From Neobacillus soli NBRC 102451 (GTDB taxonomy: Bacteria; Bacillota; Bacilli; Bacillales; Cytobacillaceae): a stretch of DNA of 64,000 nt. Below the pieces are notes generated by a model. That model was not told where the DNA came from. It did not search any database and saw nothing but the letters and a program-made list of their open reading frames with translations. A program made the position numbers and the translations under genes. This document shows, piece by piece, positions 1-8,517 of this stretch. Where the stretch lies: assembly GCF_001591665.1 (NCBI RefSeq), contig NZ_BCVI01000006.1, positions 124,001 to 188,000 on the forward strand. The letters are read 5' to 3'. Position 1 is the stretch's first letter. Each line of letters starts with the position of its first letter.

Positions 1-29
1 ACGTCCTCAATTAAAGATTTACTAAGCAT
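1..29 (-). CDS. Start of a leftward gene, cut by the window edge
   Basis: On the minus strand an ATG at 29-27 opens a reading frame that runs off the left edge; the visible residues are MLSKSLIED. A strong ribosome site (GGGAGG, complement of 35-40) lies 5 nt upstream, which makes a real gene start likely. Too little is visible to assign a function. The gene is divergent from the ketopantoate-reductase-like gene at 273, so the 240 bp between them should hold promoters for both. Confidence 0.6.
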
Positions 30-54
30 AAAGACCTCCCATTGTTTTTGAGTA

Positions 55-93
55 ATAGAAATATTCAGACTCCTCAATTTGGAATATTTCTAT
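55..93. promoter_or_regulatory. 12-bp perfect inverted repeat upstream of the leftward gene
   Basis: ATAGAAATATTC (55-66) and GAATATTTCTAT (82-93) are exact inverted copies separated by 15 nt. The element sits 26 nt upstream of the start codon of the leftward gene. No T-run follows on either strand, so a terminator is unlikely; an operator or a 5'-UTR hairpin is more plausible. The ligand or protein is unknown. Confidence 0.35.
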
Positions 94-272
94 TTAATCA
101 TACGTATTTATCATACAATATTTTTCCAGTAGGTGGTTAATTTTACCTCCATTGCTTATTAAAAGCGAAGTCAGCAAATTCTAGTTATAATAGAAATAAA
201 GATTAAGTTAAGATACCAAAGTTGATACGAATAGGGAAGATTGATTAATTGTTGAAAGGAATTAGAGACGAT

Positions 273-1190
273 ATGAAAATAAAAAAAGTTTCCATCATTG
301 GTTTAGGTGCGTTAGGAATTCTTTTTGGTCATCATTTATCAAAGAAAATGCCTAATGCAGATTTAAGAATTATCGCAGATGCAGCGCGAATAAAGAGATA
401 TGAGCAAGACCATGTTTATTGTAATGATGAGCAATGTGTTTTCAATTATTTAACACCAGATGAAAGGGTCGAGCCCGCAGATTTACTAATTTTTACCGTC
501 AAGTATGATGGGTTGAAGGACGCTATTCAAGCTGTAAAAAATCATGTTGGTGAACAGACAATTATTCTATCCGCCTTAAATGGAATATCTAGTGAAGCAA
601 TAATTGGTCAAACATATGGAATGGAGAACATTTTATACTGTGTTGCCCAAGGGATGGATGCTGTGAAGGAAGGGAATCAGTTAACCTATGACAATATGGG
701 CATGCTCTGTTTTGGTGATTGGGAATCTGGTGTTGTCACAGAAAATGCAGAGAGAGTAGCTGCATTTTTTGAAGAAATTGATTTTCCATATGAGATTGAT
801 CAAAATATGGGAAAGAGACAATGGGGTAAATTCATGCTTAATGTCGGCGTGAATCAAACCGTTGCTGTGTATGAAGGTAATTATGGGGAAGTTCAAAGTG
901 AAGGGCAAGCGAGAGAAACCATGATTGCTGCGATGAAAGAAGTAATCGCTATCTCCGAAAAAGAGGGTATACATTTAACTGAAACAGATCTGGACTATTG
1001 GTTAAGAGTACTAGCTACATTAAACTCAGAGGGAAAACCATCGATGGCGCAGGATATGGAAGCGAGACGCTTCAGTGAGATAGAATTATTTGCAGGTACC
1101 GTATTGAAACTTGGCGAAAAATATGGCGTTTCTACACCGATTAATAAAAAATTGTATGATAGAGTGACGGAGATGGAAAGTCAATTTTGA
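273..1190 (+). CDS. Ketopantoate reductase family protein (ApbA/PanE-like)
   Basis: A 305-residue NADPH-dependent reductase of the PanE/ApbA family, which reduces 2-dehydropantoate to pantoate or acts on related 2-oxo acids. The N-terminus has the Rossmann motif GLGALG right after the first beta strand. The C-terminal helical domain carries the family's lysine/asparagine region (GKRQWGKFMLNVGVNQ, about residues 185-200). I start at ATG 273; a TTG at 249 in the same frame is less likely because AAAGGA at 255-260 lies 12 nt before the ATG and the Rossmann fold then begins at residue 5. It stands beside an amino-acid oxidase rather than pan genes, so a paralogue with a catabolic role is possible. 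Confidence 0.8.
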   Translation: MKIKKVSIIGLGALGILFGHHLSKKMPNADLRIIADAARIKRYEQDHVYCNDEQCVFNYLTPDERVEPADLLIFTVKYDGLKDAIQAVKNHVGEQTIILSALNGISSEAIIGQTYGMENILYCVAQGMDAVKEGNQLTYDNMGMLCFGDWESGVVTENAERVAAFFEEIDFPYEIDQNMGKRQWGKFMLNVGVNQTVAVYEGNYGEVQSEGQARETMIAAMKEVIAISEKEGIHLTETDLDYWLRVLATLNSEGKPSMAQDMEARRFSEIELFAGTVLKLGEKYGVSTPINKKLYDRVTEMESQF

Positions 1191-1323
1191 ATCCCGTTCA
1201 CAGTATAATACAATTGGAGTTATAGTAATAAAGGCTTTGTAATTAAACTTGTCCGTGATATAAGAAATGATTTCGTTGGGTTGAAATCTAAACAGCGAAA
1301 TAATAAAGAAGAAAAGGTGTTTT

Positions 1324-2457
1324 ATGCAGAAAATAATTGTGATTGGTGCAGGGATTCTTGGTGCCTCAACCGCTTATCACCTTGCCAAACTAGGTGCAGC
1401 GGTTACTTTGGTGGATCGAGAGGACCCAGGACAGGCTACAGATGCCGCAGCAGGAATTGTTTGTCCATGGCTTTCGCAACGGCGCAACAAAGCATGGTAC
1501 AGTCTTGCAAAAGGCGGGGCTCGTTACTATCCTGAATTAATTGCCCAATTGGAAGCGGATGATGAGATAGAAACCGGCTATAAACGGGTAGGGGCATTGA
1601 GTCTTCATACAGACATGAAGAAACTAGAACAGATGGCAGAACGAGCGCGAAAACGGCGGGAGGATGCACCGGAAATAGGCGAGATTACGCTTTTGTCACC
1701 TTCTGAAACGAAGAAACTTTTTCCACCGTTATCCGAGGATTATGGCGCTGTTCATGTTAGTGGAGGAGCGCGAGTAAATGGAAGAGCCTTACGTGAGTCA
1801 TTGATTCGCTCATCCATAAAACATGGAGTTACTTTTCTGAGAGGGGATGCATCCATTGTTACAAAAGGGAACCAGGTTATCGGGATTAAGCTTGCTGAGG
1901 AGACAATGTTTGCGGACCAAGTAATTGTCACTGCGGGGGCATGGTCAAACGAGCTTTTACAGCCACTAGGTGTTGAGTTTTTAGTAAAGCCACAAAAGGC
2001 GCAAATTGTTCATCTTGAAATGCCTGAAACGGATACAAGCACGTGGCCGGTTGTCATGCCGCCCAAAAACCAGTACATTCTCACATTTGAAAAGGGCCGA
2101 GTTGTTGTGGGGTCGACTCATGAAGATGAGGCGGGGTTTGACAACCGTGTTACGGCAGGCGGAATTAATGAAATTTTAAGCAAAGTCCTTGAAGTGGCAC
2201 CCGGTTTATCCCGCTGCACCTTTCTTGAAACAAGAGTAGGTTTTCGACCTTTCACTCCGGGCTTTTTGCCTGTTATAGGGGCTTTGCCACAATATGATGG
2301 AATCTATATAGCTAATGGATTAGGCGCATCAGGGTTAACAAGCGGACCATATCTAGGTGCAGAACTCGCCAAACTTGTAGTAGGGAGACAAACAGAAAAT
2401 GACTTGAGCAGCTATGATGTATCCGGGGCACTTTTTAAGGGGGATATAACAAACTAA
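1324..2457 (+). CDS. FAD-dependent amino-acid oxidase/dehydrogenase (DAO family)
   Basis: A 377-residue flavoprotein of the DAO superfamily, which includes D-amino-acid dehydrogenases, glycine oxidase and sarcosine oxidase-type enzymes. The N-terminus is a dinucleotide-binding fold with GAGILGAS at residues 8-15 and an acidic end of strand 2 (VDRED). The C-terminal part has the usual FAD-contacting stretch GFRPFTPGFLPVIG followed by GLGASGLTSGP. No signal peptide or membrane segment is visible, so it should be a soluble cytoplasmic oxidase or dehydrogenase. AAAGGTG precedes ATG 1324. It follows the PanE-like gene with a 133-bp gap and is followed by a terminator. The substrate cannot be read from sequence. 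Confidence 0.85.
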   Translation: MQKIIVIGAGILGASTAYHLAKLGAAVTLVDREDPGQATDAAAGIVCPWLSQRRNKAWYSLAKGGARYYPELIAQLEADDEIETGYKRVGALSLHTDMKKLEQMAERARKRREDAPEIGEITLLSPSETKKLFPPLSEDYGAVHVSGGARVNGRALRESLIRSSIKHGVTFLRGDASIVTKGNQVIGIKLAEETMFADQVIVTAGAWSNELLQPLGVEFLVKPQKAQIVHLEMPETDTSTWPVVMPPKNQYILTFEKGRVVVGSTHEDEAGFDNRVTAGGINEILSKVLEVAPGLSRCTFLETRVGFRPFTPGFLPVIGALPQYDGIYIANGLGASGLTSGPYLGAELAKLVVGRQTENDLSSYDVSGALFKGDITN

Positions 2458-2512
2458 AAATACTCAACTAGATTTAAATGGGCTGAATTATGTCCCAAAC
2501 GTCAGTGAAAAA

Positions 2513-2552
2513 AAGGCTGCCCCATAAATTCCCAAGGGGCAGCCTCTTTTTT
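2513..2552. terminator. Bidirectional terminator between convergent genes
   Basis: AGGCTGCCCC (2514-2523) pairs with GGGGCAGCCT (2536-2545) and is followed by a T-run. The other side is A-rich, so it can end both the oxidase transcript and the leftward spore-protein transcript. Confidence 0.85.
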
Positions 2553-2563
2553 GAAATCACAGG

Positions 2564-2758
2564 TTATTGGCCTTGTTGATTTCGTAAGGATTGTTCAGCG
2601 TAAGCGACAAGACGCTTGGTCATCTCGCCTCCAACTGAACCATTTGCTCGTGCGGTCGTATCAGCACCAAGTTGAACTCCAAACTCGTTGGCGATTTCTT
2701 CCTTCATTTGATCTAGAACATTTTCTACACCAGGAACCAAAAGTTTGTTTCTAGCCAT
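2564..2758 (-). CDS. Alpha/beta-type small acid-soluble spore protein
   Basis: A 64-residue protein of the alpha/beta SASP family, which coats spore DNA and protects it from UV and chemical damage, then is cut by the protease GPR at germination. The GPR recognition region is visible as [11 protein letters not shown] (residues 21-31), and the DNA-binding half has [14 protein letters not shown]. Length is normal for the family (60-75 residues). The start ATG at 2758 has GGGAGTG upstream. A forespore sigma-G promoter would be expected but I cannot assign one with confidence. This gene is the main evidence that the host makes spores. Confidence 0.95.
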   Translation of the reverse strand: MARNKLLVPGVENVLDQMKEEIANEFGVQLGADTTARANGSVGGEMTKRLVAYAEQSLRNQQGQ

Positions 2759-2896
2759 GATACATCACTCCCGACGAAGTTTTTTGAGCAATCAAAAATT
2801 GCTCGTATTTAATTTTTCCTATATAAAAATTCTGATTCATATAAAAAACTAACTAAAATCCCATTTCCGCCCAAATATATTAAAATACTTCGACTA

Positions 2897-4213
2897 CTAT
2901 TTATTCATTTCATGCCCTTCGCTGACTCGGTATATCTTCCTTGGTCGTCCCTTAGAGGTAGGAGCCTCATCACCGATAATTTCTGCGATTCCTTGTTCTA
3001 CTAAACCGGTTAGAATTCGACGTGCGTTTCTTGTCGTCATTTTTAACCATTCTGCAATCTGTGCAGCAGTTATGGAACCATTCCCCATTCTTTTCTGTAC
3101 CGATAAAATTTTGTTAAAAGTTGTGATTGTAATTCCGCTATTTTTCAGTTTCTCACTTATTTCCTTACTCTCTGTTCGGTATTGATAGGAAATGGCCTCT
3201 TGTTCTTTTAATGGTCCTTCAATTGTTCCACTATTATCAACGAGGAAGGCGCAAAATGAATCATAATTTTGTGCATGATTTAAGGCAAGACGGGCGTTTT
3301 CTTCGGCTGTTAGAGCCGTATCTCCGTAACCAATTCCAATATTAGATGGTAAGTCGGTAATTAAGGTCAATTTATCTAAAACCGATCCGATTGGTTTCTC
3401 GGTTTCCTGCAAGGAACCTCTTGTTGAAAAAATAACAAAAACGCCGGTTCCAATCGTAACAAAAGATCCTGATATTGATTCTGCAAAATTTAATATAGCT
3501 GCCTGAATCTCTAAATTTAATCGATGCAGATCATATGACACCATATTATGATCTTCTTTTTTCTCCATCCCTTGAACTTTCACTAGGATGGCGGCAATTT
3601 GAGAATGTTTAAAATGCATCGTTTCCCATTGTTGGACGGCCATCGACAAGGTCTCACGGATGTTGCTTCTTGTAGGTGAAACTCTATAGGTTGGAATGTT
3701 TTGTAAACGCAGCTGATCATAGATTGACCGCAGACAAGTGATACAAATATCTACTTTTCTTTCTTGATAAAGCTTTTGATGAAAGGAAAGTAGATTTTCG
3801 AGTGGAGTATCATAGGTATACTCTTGAATATGTACTTTTTTGCTTGAAATCCCAAGGTCGCGGTAGGTCTCATAAACATCCCGTTCCGCCAGCATATCAA
3901 TGCTCATGCTTTCCAGGTTTCTTTTATCATTGTAACCAATTTCTACTAGGGTTTTAGTTAAGCTGGCGCCATCTAACTGAAGTAGAAAAAAAGGTTGATT
4001 AACTCCGCTCTTTATAAAGGAATTATAAAGTGCAGGACCTGCAAGAATCCAAAGGTCAATTAAATGTTGATTTTTTTGGATGATATCTGGGGCTTCTTCA
4101 GGGTTTCGATAAATAAATGGGACAGGTTTCAGCCGGTCATTATATTCAATTGCTATTTCAGAAATAAGTTGGACAGAGTCATCAGGTCCAATAATTCCAG
4201 CTCTAGGTTTCAA
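2897..4213 (-). CDS. Putative transcription regulator with degenerate cyclase/GGDEF-like core and C-terminal winged helix
   Basis: A 438-residue cytoplasmic protein. The N-terminal ~180 residues look like a PrpR-N-type sensor fold (IIGPDDSVQLISEIA near the start), which is a weak resemblance. Residues ~195-340 resemble a nucleotide-cyclase/GGDEF-type domain without the catalytic GGDEF motif (IAAILVKVQG..., then GIGYGDTALTAEENARLALNHA). The last ~70 residues form a winged helix-turn-helix (GNGSITAAQIAEWLKM... SKGRPRKIYRV). It starts at TTG 4213 behind GGGGGG. It is divergent from the flavin reductase gene, so control of the monooxygenase block is the simplest role. A candidate operator overlaps its own -35. 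I do not recognise a characterised orthologue. Confidence 0.6.
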   Translation of the reverse strand: MKPRAGIIGPDDSVQLISEIAIEYNDRLKPVPFIYRNPEEAPDIIQKNQHLIDLWILAGPALYNSFIKSGVNQPFFLLQLDGASLTKTLVEIGYNDKRNLESMSIDMLAERDVYETYRDLGISSKKVHIQEYTYDTPLENLLSFHQKLYQERKVDICITCLRSIYDQLRLQNIPTYRVSPTRSNIRETLSMAVQQWETMHFKHSQIAAILVKVQGMEKKEDHNMVSYDLHRLNLEIQAAILNFAESISGSFVTIGTGVFVIFSTRGSLQETEKPIGSVLDKLTLITDLPSNIGIGYGDTALTAEENARLALNHAQNYDSFCAFLVDNSGTIEGPLKEQEAISYQYRTESKEISEKLKNSGITITTFNKILSVQKRMGNGSITAAQIAEWLKMTTRNARRILTGLVEQGIAEIIGDEAPTSKGRPRKIYRVSEGHEMNK

Positions 4214-4244
4214 AAGTTTCCCCCCATAAAAAAGATGTTATTTA

Positions 4245-4283
4245 ATTATAGCAATTACTTAATTATTTAGGAATAAATTTCCT
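4245..4283 (-). promoter_or_regulatory. Promoter and possible operator of the leftward regulator
   Basis: On the minus strand TATAAT (4250-4245) forms a consensus -10, with TTCCTA 17 bp upstream (4273-4268) as a weak -35. The inverted repeat AGGAA-TAAAT-TTCCT (4269-4283) overlaps that -35, a position that suits autorepression. Its GGAA/TTCC halves resemble the element found after three promoters in the neighbouring catabolic block, though with a different spacing. Confidence 0.4.
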
Positions 4284-4355
4284 TGAAGATTTCGTATAAC
4301 TCCACCTTTATTAACATTTTCCAACATAATTACAGTGAATTTTTTGAAAATTCTG

Positions 4356-4417
4356 TTGACACCAGCTTTTTCGCTCTGTATAGTTTTATTTAGGGAACAT
4401 ATTAAGAATAATTCCGT
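4356..4417 (+). promoter_or_regulatory. Consensus sigma-A promoter and downstream element of the flavin reductase operon
   Basis: TTGACA (4356-4361), a 17-bp spacer and TATAGT (4379-4384) form a near-perfect promoter. It lies upstream of the proposed ATG at 4443 and inside the longer reading frame from 4335, which excludes that earlier start. Downstream, GGGAA (4393-4397) and TAATTCCGT (4409-4417) flank an interrupted inverted repeat. TAATTCCGT begins 25 nt after the -10, as at two other promoters of this block. Confidence 0.8.
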
Positions 4418-4442
4418 TTATTTAAAAAAGGAGTGTTCACAA

Positions 4443-4952
4443 ATGAATGTATCGGAGGAGAATAAAGAATTTTCACCTTTGGTTGAGCAGAATCAATTCA
4501 AACATGTGATTGGTCATTTTGCCAGCGGTGTTTCGATTATCACCGTGAGGAATAATGAAGTCGATTTTGGGATTACGGCAAGTGCTGTCAGTTCCGTTTC
4601 TGTTGAGCCGCCAATCCTTCTTGTTTGTGTCAATAAAAGTACGGGAACCTGCCATGCGATATCAGCGGTGAAATCCTTTACGGTCAATATTATGAATGAT
4701 AATCAAAAAGAGCTGGCACTAAGATTTGCCAGAGCCAATACGGATAAATTTAAGGATGTTAATTTTTCATACGGCGAGTTAGGAAATCCTGTTTTAGGGT
4801 CTATACTTGCACACCTTGAATGTCGGGTGGTTGAGGAAGTCACAGGAGGTACTCATTCCGTTTTTCTGGCTAAGGTGCAAAATGCATATGCGGCTGATGG
4901 CGAACCTTTAGTGTACTACCGCGGGAAATTTGGGCAATTTTTGGAGGGTTAA
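4443..4952 (+). CDS. Flavin reductase component (HpaC-like, FMN-binding split barrel)
   Basis: A 169-residue NAD(P)H:flavin oxidoreductase of the DIM6/HpaC family, which supplies reduced flavin to a two-component monooxygenase. Family signatures are FASGVSIITV near residue 25, GITASAVSSVSVEPPILLVCVN in the flavin-binding core (the run is split by family variation) and the C-terminal LVYYRGKFGQF. Start ATG 4443 has AAAAGGAG 9 nt upstream; an in-frame start at 4335 is ruled out by the promoter. The gene leads an operon with an HpaB-type oxygenase 49 bp downstream, so this is very likely its reductase partner, and possibly also that of the second oxygenase. Confidence 0.9.
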   Translation: MNVSEENKEFSPLVEQNQFKHVIGHFASGVSIITVRNNEVDFGITASAVSSVSVEPPILLVCVNKSTGTCHAISAVKSFTVNIMNDNQKELALRFARANTDKFKDVNFSYGELGNPVLGSILAHLECRVVEEVTGGTHSVFLAKVQNAYAADGEPLVYYRGKFGQFLEG

Positions 4953-5001
4953 TTTGAAATAGATTCAGTAATTGAAAAAACTTTTTTAAGGGGGAAGTCG
5001 T

Positions 5002-6465
5002 ATGGCACTAATGACAGGTAAACAATACCGGGATTCGCTGAATGATGGAAGGGAAGTTTATATAGATGGGGAAAAGGTTCGGAATGTCGCTGAACACCCT
5101 TCATTTAAGCCAATTATTGATGTGAAAGCAAGAATGTATGATATGGCACATGAAACAAAATTTGCAGGTATATTAACCACTACATTGCCGGATGGCGAAC
5201 TAGTGTCCCGTGCGTATAAAGCGCCTGAAACAAAAGAAGATTTGAGCGCTATTCGCAAGCATGTGGAGACAGTTCTTGATGATCTTGGCGGGGTTGTCTA
5301 TCGGGTGGGCGATGAAACGATAGGAGAAATGTGGTCTCTATATGACGCCCAAGATAAATTGAATGAAATTGATCCGACTTATGCGAAAAACATTAAGTAC
5401 CATATTGACCGTGTTGCTAGAGAAGATTTGTTCCATGTCTCAGCGAATACCGATCCAAAAGGGGACAGAAGTAAATTATTCAGCGGAAAAGACGGGGGAA
5501 CATTGCTTCACGTGGTCGAGGAAAATGACCAAGGCATTGTGGTAAAGGGTGCAAAATTCGAAACAGCGGCAGCCTATGCCCACCAAGCATTCGTTAAGCC
5601 AACGATTTTAGATTGGAATGCGGGGTCAGAAAAGATGGCTCCCTTTGCATGTGGATTCATTTGCGATATGGGATCCCCTGGACTAAAATCTATTTGCCGG
5701 ACATCCCTTGGTACCGACCGAAATCCACAAGATTATCCAATTGCAACAAAGTTTGAAGAAATAGATACATTACTTATTTTTGATCACGTTTTAATTCCAT
5801 GGGAAAATGTCCTATTCCATCGCTCCTTAGAATCAGCTGCCTACATCCGTTCCACTCTTCATCGTTATTCTGCCTTTAACTACACCCTTAGAATGTTGCG
5901 AAGAGCCGATTATTTAATCGGAGCTGCATTATTGAATGTCGAACAAACCGGTTTAACCCATCTTCAAGCAGTTAAAGAGAAAATTTCGCAGCTCATCAAT
6001 TATCGCGAGGGAATCAATGCGCATTTAACCGCTGCTGTTGCCGAAGCGGAAAGAAGCCCGGGCGGATTGATGATGCCAAATCAATCGCTTCTTTATACCG
6101 GCCGTGTATTTGCGTTAGCTAATTTCCCGGCGATGGCCCATTTAACCAGAGAGTTAGTCGGCGGCCAATTAGCGGTAACTCCAGATTCTACGACGATGGC
6201 AGATCCGGAAATCAAGCAATATTTTGAGCAATATTACTCCGTTGGCGAGTGGACGCCTGAAGACCGAGGCAGATTACTTTATTTTGCAAGAGATTTGTTG
6301 AATTCCTCATACGCCGGCCATCGAACAACGTTTGAATTATTTGCTCAAAGTCCGCCATTTGCCCAACAGATGGCAGTGTTTAACAATTTTGATATGGAGC
6401 CACAGCGGGAATTGGTCCGGCAGGCAGCAGGGTTGAAACAGCCTGTACCTGTTTCTACTATGTAA
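5002..6465 (+). CDS. FADH2-dependent monooxygenase, HpaB family (copy 1)
   Basis: A 487-residue oxygenase of the 4-hydroxyphenylacetate 3-hydroxylase large-subunit family, which uses reduced flavin from a separate reductase to hydroxylate aromatic or heteroaromatic rings. The family fold is evident across its full length: N-terminal MALMTGKQYRDSLNDGREVY, the central FDHVLIPWENVLFHR and C-terminal helical bundle with QSLLYTGRVFALANFPAMAH. AAGGGGG precedes ATG 5002. A second copy lies at 8816, identical in much of its length. HpaB relatives act on phenols, pyrrole-2-carboxylate and related compounds, so the product name should not be taken as proof of a 4-hydroxyphenylacetate substrate; no downstream homoprotocatechuate genes are present. 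Confidence 0.9.
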   Translation: MALMTGKQYRDSLNDGREVYIDGEKVRNVAEHPSFKPIIDVKARMYDMAHETKFAGILTTTLPDGELVSRAYKAPETKEDLSAIRKHVETVLDDLGGVVYRVGDETIGEMWSLYDAQDKLNEIDPTYAKNIKYHIDRVAREDLFHVSANTDPKGDRSKLFSGKDGGTLLHVVEENDQGIVVKGAKFETAAAYAHQAFVKPTILDWNAGSEKMAPFACGFICDMGSPGLKSICRTSLGTDRNPQDYPIATKFEEIDTLLIFDHVLIPWENVLFHRSLESAAYIRSTLHRYSAFNYTLRMLRRADYLIGAALLNVEQTGLTHLQAVKEKISQLINYREGINAHLTAAVAEAERSPGGLMMPNQSLLYTGRVFALANFPAMAHLTRELVGGQLAVTPDSTTMADPEIKQYFEQYYSVGEWTPEDRGRLLYFARDLLNSSYAGHRTTFELFAQSPPFAQQMAVFNNFDMEPQRELVRQAAGLKQPVPVSTM

Positions 6466-6493
6466 ATTAATCAAACTGAAAGGAGTTTTTTCA

Positions 6494-7060
6494 TTGGAAA
6501 TTCATACATCAGGTACCTTGAAGCTCCCAAAATCTGTTATAACGATTGGTGCCCTTGATGGTGTTCATAGAGGGCATCAGGCATTGCTTTTAAAAACAAA
6601 AGAACGGGCGGAGAAGCTTGGGGTTCCTTTTGTTGTCTATACCTTTGATCCGCCTCCGAAGGTTTTCTTTAAAAAATGCCAAATGATCACCACGCTGGAA
6701 GAAAAGCTCAACCGCCTTGAAATGCTGGGCGTAGAATATGTAATTGTCGGCCAGTTCAACGAGGCGTTTACTAAACAAACTGTTTCTTCCTTTATAAATG
6801 AGCTGCAGACAATTAACCCTGTTGAAATCTGGGAAGGTCCAAACTTTCAATTTGGAAAAGATCGAAAGGGGAGCATTGCCGATTTAAAGCATTATTTTAA
6901 TGTCGGTGTTTTAAACCCACTGAGATGTGAACAAGATGAATTAATCTCGTCGTCACGTATTCGTACACTCTTAAAGCAAGGAAACTATACTTTAGCAAAA
7001 AAATTACTAGGAGATACACGTTTTATTTCCTTTTTTTCAGAAAAAACCTATGCCATATAA
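6494..7060 (+). CDS. Stand-alone FMN adenylyltransferase (RibF N-terminal domain only)
   Basis: A 188-residue protein matching the adenylyltransferase half of bifunctional RibF, which converts FMN and ATP to FAD. Signatures are GALDGVHRGHQALL (HxGH-like nucleotidyl-transfer motif, residues 18-31), TFDPPPKVFF, the FGKDRKGS loop and SSSRIRTLL. The riboflavin kinase domain of normal RibF (about 310 residues in total) is absent and the frame closes cleanly, so this looks like a purposeful single-domain form rather than a truncation. It starts at TTG 6494 behind AAAGGAG and sits 28 bp after the oxygenase. I infer that it raises FAD supply for the FADH2-dependent oxygenase. Confidence 0.85.
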   Translation: MEIHTSGTLKLPKSVITIGALDGVHRGHQALLLKTKERAEKLGVPFVVYTFDPPPKVFFKKCQMITTLEEKLNRLEMLGVEYVIVGQFNEAFTKQTVSSFINELQTINPVEIWEGPNFQFGKDRKGSIADLKHYFNVGVLNPLRCEQDELISSSRIRTLLKQGNYTLAKKLLGDTRFISFFSEKTYAI

Positions 7061-7106
7061 AGAAATAAACCAAACCTAGTAAAATGATATGTTAACCAAA
7101 TAACCG

Positions 7107-7156
7107 GAGCAGCAATAATGGATCACATTCCAAATTGTTGCTCTCTATTTTTTCAT
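7107..7156 (+). terminator. Terminator after the flavin reductase-oxygenase operon
   Basis: GAGCAGCAAT (7107-7116) pairs with ATTGTTGCTC (7134-7143), with one G-T pair, followed by a T-rich tract (7149-7156). It separates the first oxygenase operon from the amidohydrolase gene. Confidence 0.6.
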
Positions 7157-7191
7157 TTTAATGTCAAAGTTGGAAAGTGAGGCATGGTGAT

Positions 7192-8460
7192 TTGAAAATA
7201 AATCTTAATCGATTACTAATAGATCTAGAGAAATATGCGGAGTATGGAAAAAATGAACATGGTGGTGTCACTAGGCCTAGTTTTTCTAAAGCTGATCATC
7301 GGGTTCGTCAATTGTTTATCGAAGAATTAGAGGATATGGGCTTACAAGTAACGATTGACGGAGCAGCAAATATTTGGGGAAAGCACAAAGGCAATGGGAC
7401 AAAAAAAGGGAGTATCGTGATTGGCTCTCATTTGGATTCGGTTCTGAATGGAGGTAAATATGATGGTCCGCTGGGTGTCCTCATGGCAAAAGAAATTATT
7501 AGAACGTTAATAGAGGACAAGGTTATATTGGATCATGATGTTGAAATTGTCTCCTTCACCGCGGAAGAATCAAATGATTTTAATTTATCGACATTCGGCA
7601 GCCGCTCCTTTGTAGGTCGGTTAACTGTTGAAAAGTTACACGATGCTCGCGATTCAAAAGGTGGTCTGCTTCATGATGAATTGATAAAGGTTGGCGGCGG
7701 TCTAGATAAATTCCCCATGATGGTGAACATGCAAAATGATAAAAAGGCTTTTATTGAACTCCATATTGAGCAGGGTCAACGATTGGAAAGTGCTAATATT
7801 TCAATGGCGGTCATTTACAGTGTTGTCGGCACATTTCGCAGTTTTGTTAAAGTGATTGGCGAACCCAATCACTCCGGTACGACGATGATGCAGAATAGGA
7901 AAGATGCGCTCACAGCTGCGGCTGAAATGGTCCTTGAAGTTGAACGGTATTGCAAAGACAAAGGGGATGTAGTTGGCACTGTAGGGAAATTAAATGTAAG
8001 CCCGAATGCGGCGAATATAATTCCGGGTCAGATTGATTTTATTTTTGAAGTAAGGGCGGAGACAGAGGAGAAAATTGAAAATACAGTAGAGGCCATCCAA
8101 GAGGCTTGGCAGGAAATTGCTAAGAGAAGACAAGTAAAAATCCAACAAGAAGTATTTCTTGATCAAAAACCAGTTGCTTTAGATCAAGATATTATTACGA
8201 TTCTTGAAAATGCTGCTACGGAAATGGATGAACCTTGTTTGACTCTGCCGAGTATGGCCGTGCATGATGCGGCCCATATGGCAAGTATCACTAAGTCTGC
8301 TATGATATTCGTGAAAAGTATTGATGGGAAAAGTCATTGCCCTGAAGAGTATAGCCATCCGAACGATATTGAAAAAGCAGGAAACTTAATTTTGCAAGGA
8401 ATCGTTCATATAGACCGTGCCCTTTCTGTAACGGAGTATAGTGTACCACCTGGCAATTAA
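7192..8460 (+). CDS. M20-family amidohydrolase (allantoate/N-carbamoyl amino-acid hydrolase type)
   Basis: A 422-residue dinuclear-metal hydrolase of the M20 hydantoinase/carbamoylase subfamily. Visible metal and catalytic motifs are GSHLDSV, GKYDGPLGVL, FTAEESNDF, IELHIEQG and the late AVHDAAH. Family members hydrolyse allantoate, N-carbamoyl amino acids, ureidoglycolate or beta-ureidopropionate. I prefer the TTG at 7192, which has GAGG 9 nt upstream; a GTG at 7177 in frame has only a weak ribosome site. It lies between the two HpaB-type oxygenases, which suggests that the pathway opens a C-N bond after hydroxylation. It could also serve the pyrimidine genes 48 kb away, which lack a visible beta-ureidopropionase. 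Confidence 0.85.
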   Translation: MKINLNRLLIDLEKYAEYGKNEHGGVTRPSFSKADHRVRQLFIEELEDMGLQVTIDGAANIWGKHKGNGTKKGSIVIGSHLDSVLNGGKYDGPLGVLMAKEIIRTLIEDKVILDHDVEIVSFTAEESNDFNLSTFGSRSFVGRLTVEKLHDARDSKGGLLHDELIKVGGGLDKFPMMVNMQNDKKAFIELHIEQGQRLESANISMAVIYSVVGTFRSFVKVIGEPNHSGTTMMQNRKDALTAAAEMVLEVERYCKDKGDVVGTVGKLNVSPNAANIIPGQIDFIFEVRAETEEKIENTVEAIQEAWQEIAKRRQVKIQQEVFLDQKPVALDQDIITILENAATEMDEPCLTLPSMAVHDAAHMASITKSAMIFVKSIDGKSHCPEEYSHPNDIEKAGNLILQGIVHIDRALSVTEYSVPPGN

Positions 8461-8517
8461 TGAATGAATGCAGGATTTGGAGAAGGTTATTTTTTGCATA
8501 CTTTCATGTAAAGAATG

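Noticed and set aside
1281..1535. 84-codon frame overlapping the amino-acid oxidase start
   Set aside because: It is an out-of-frame shadow of the oxidase; the oxidase frame has the Rossmann motif and a better ribosome site.
4335..4442. Upstream in-frame extension of the flavin reductase gene
   Set aside because: A consensus promoter (TTGACA-17-TATAGT at 4356-4384) lies inside it and the only ribosome site is before ATG 4443.
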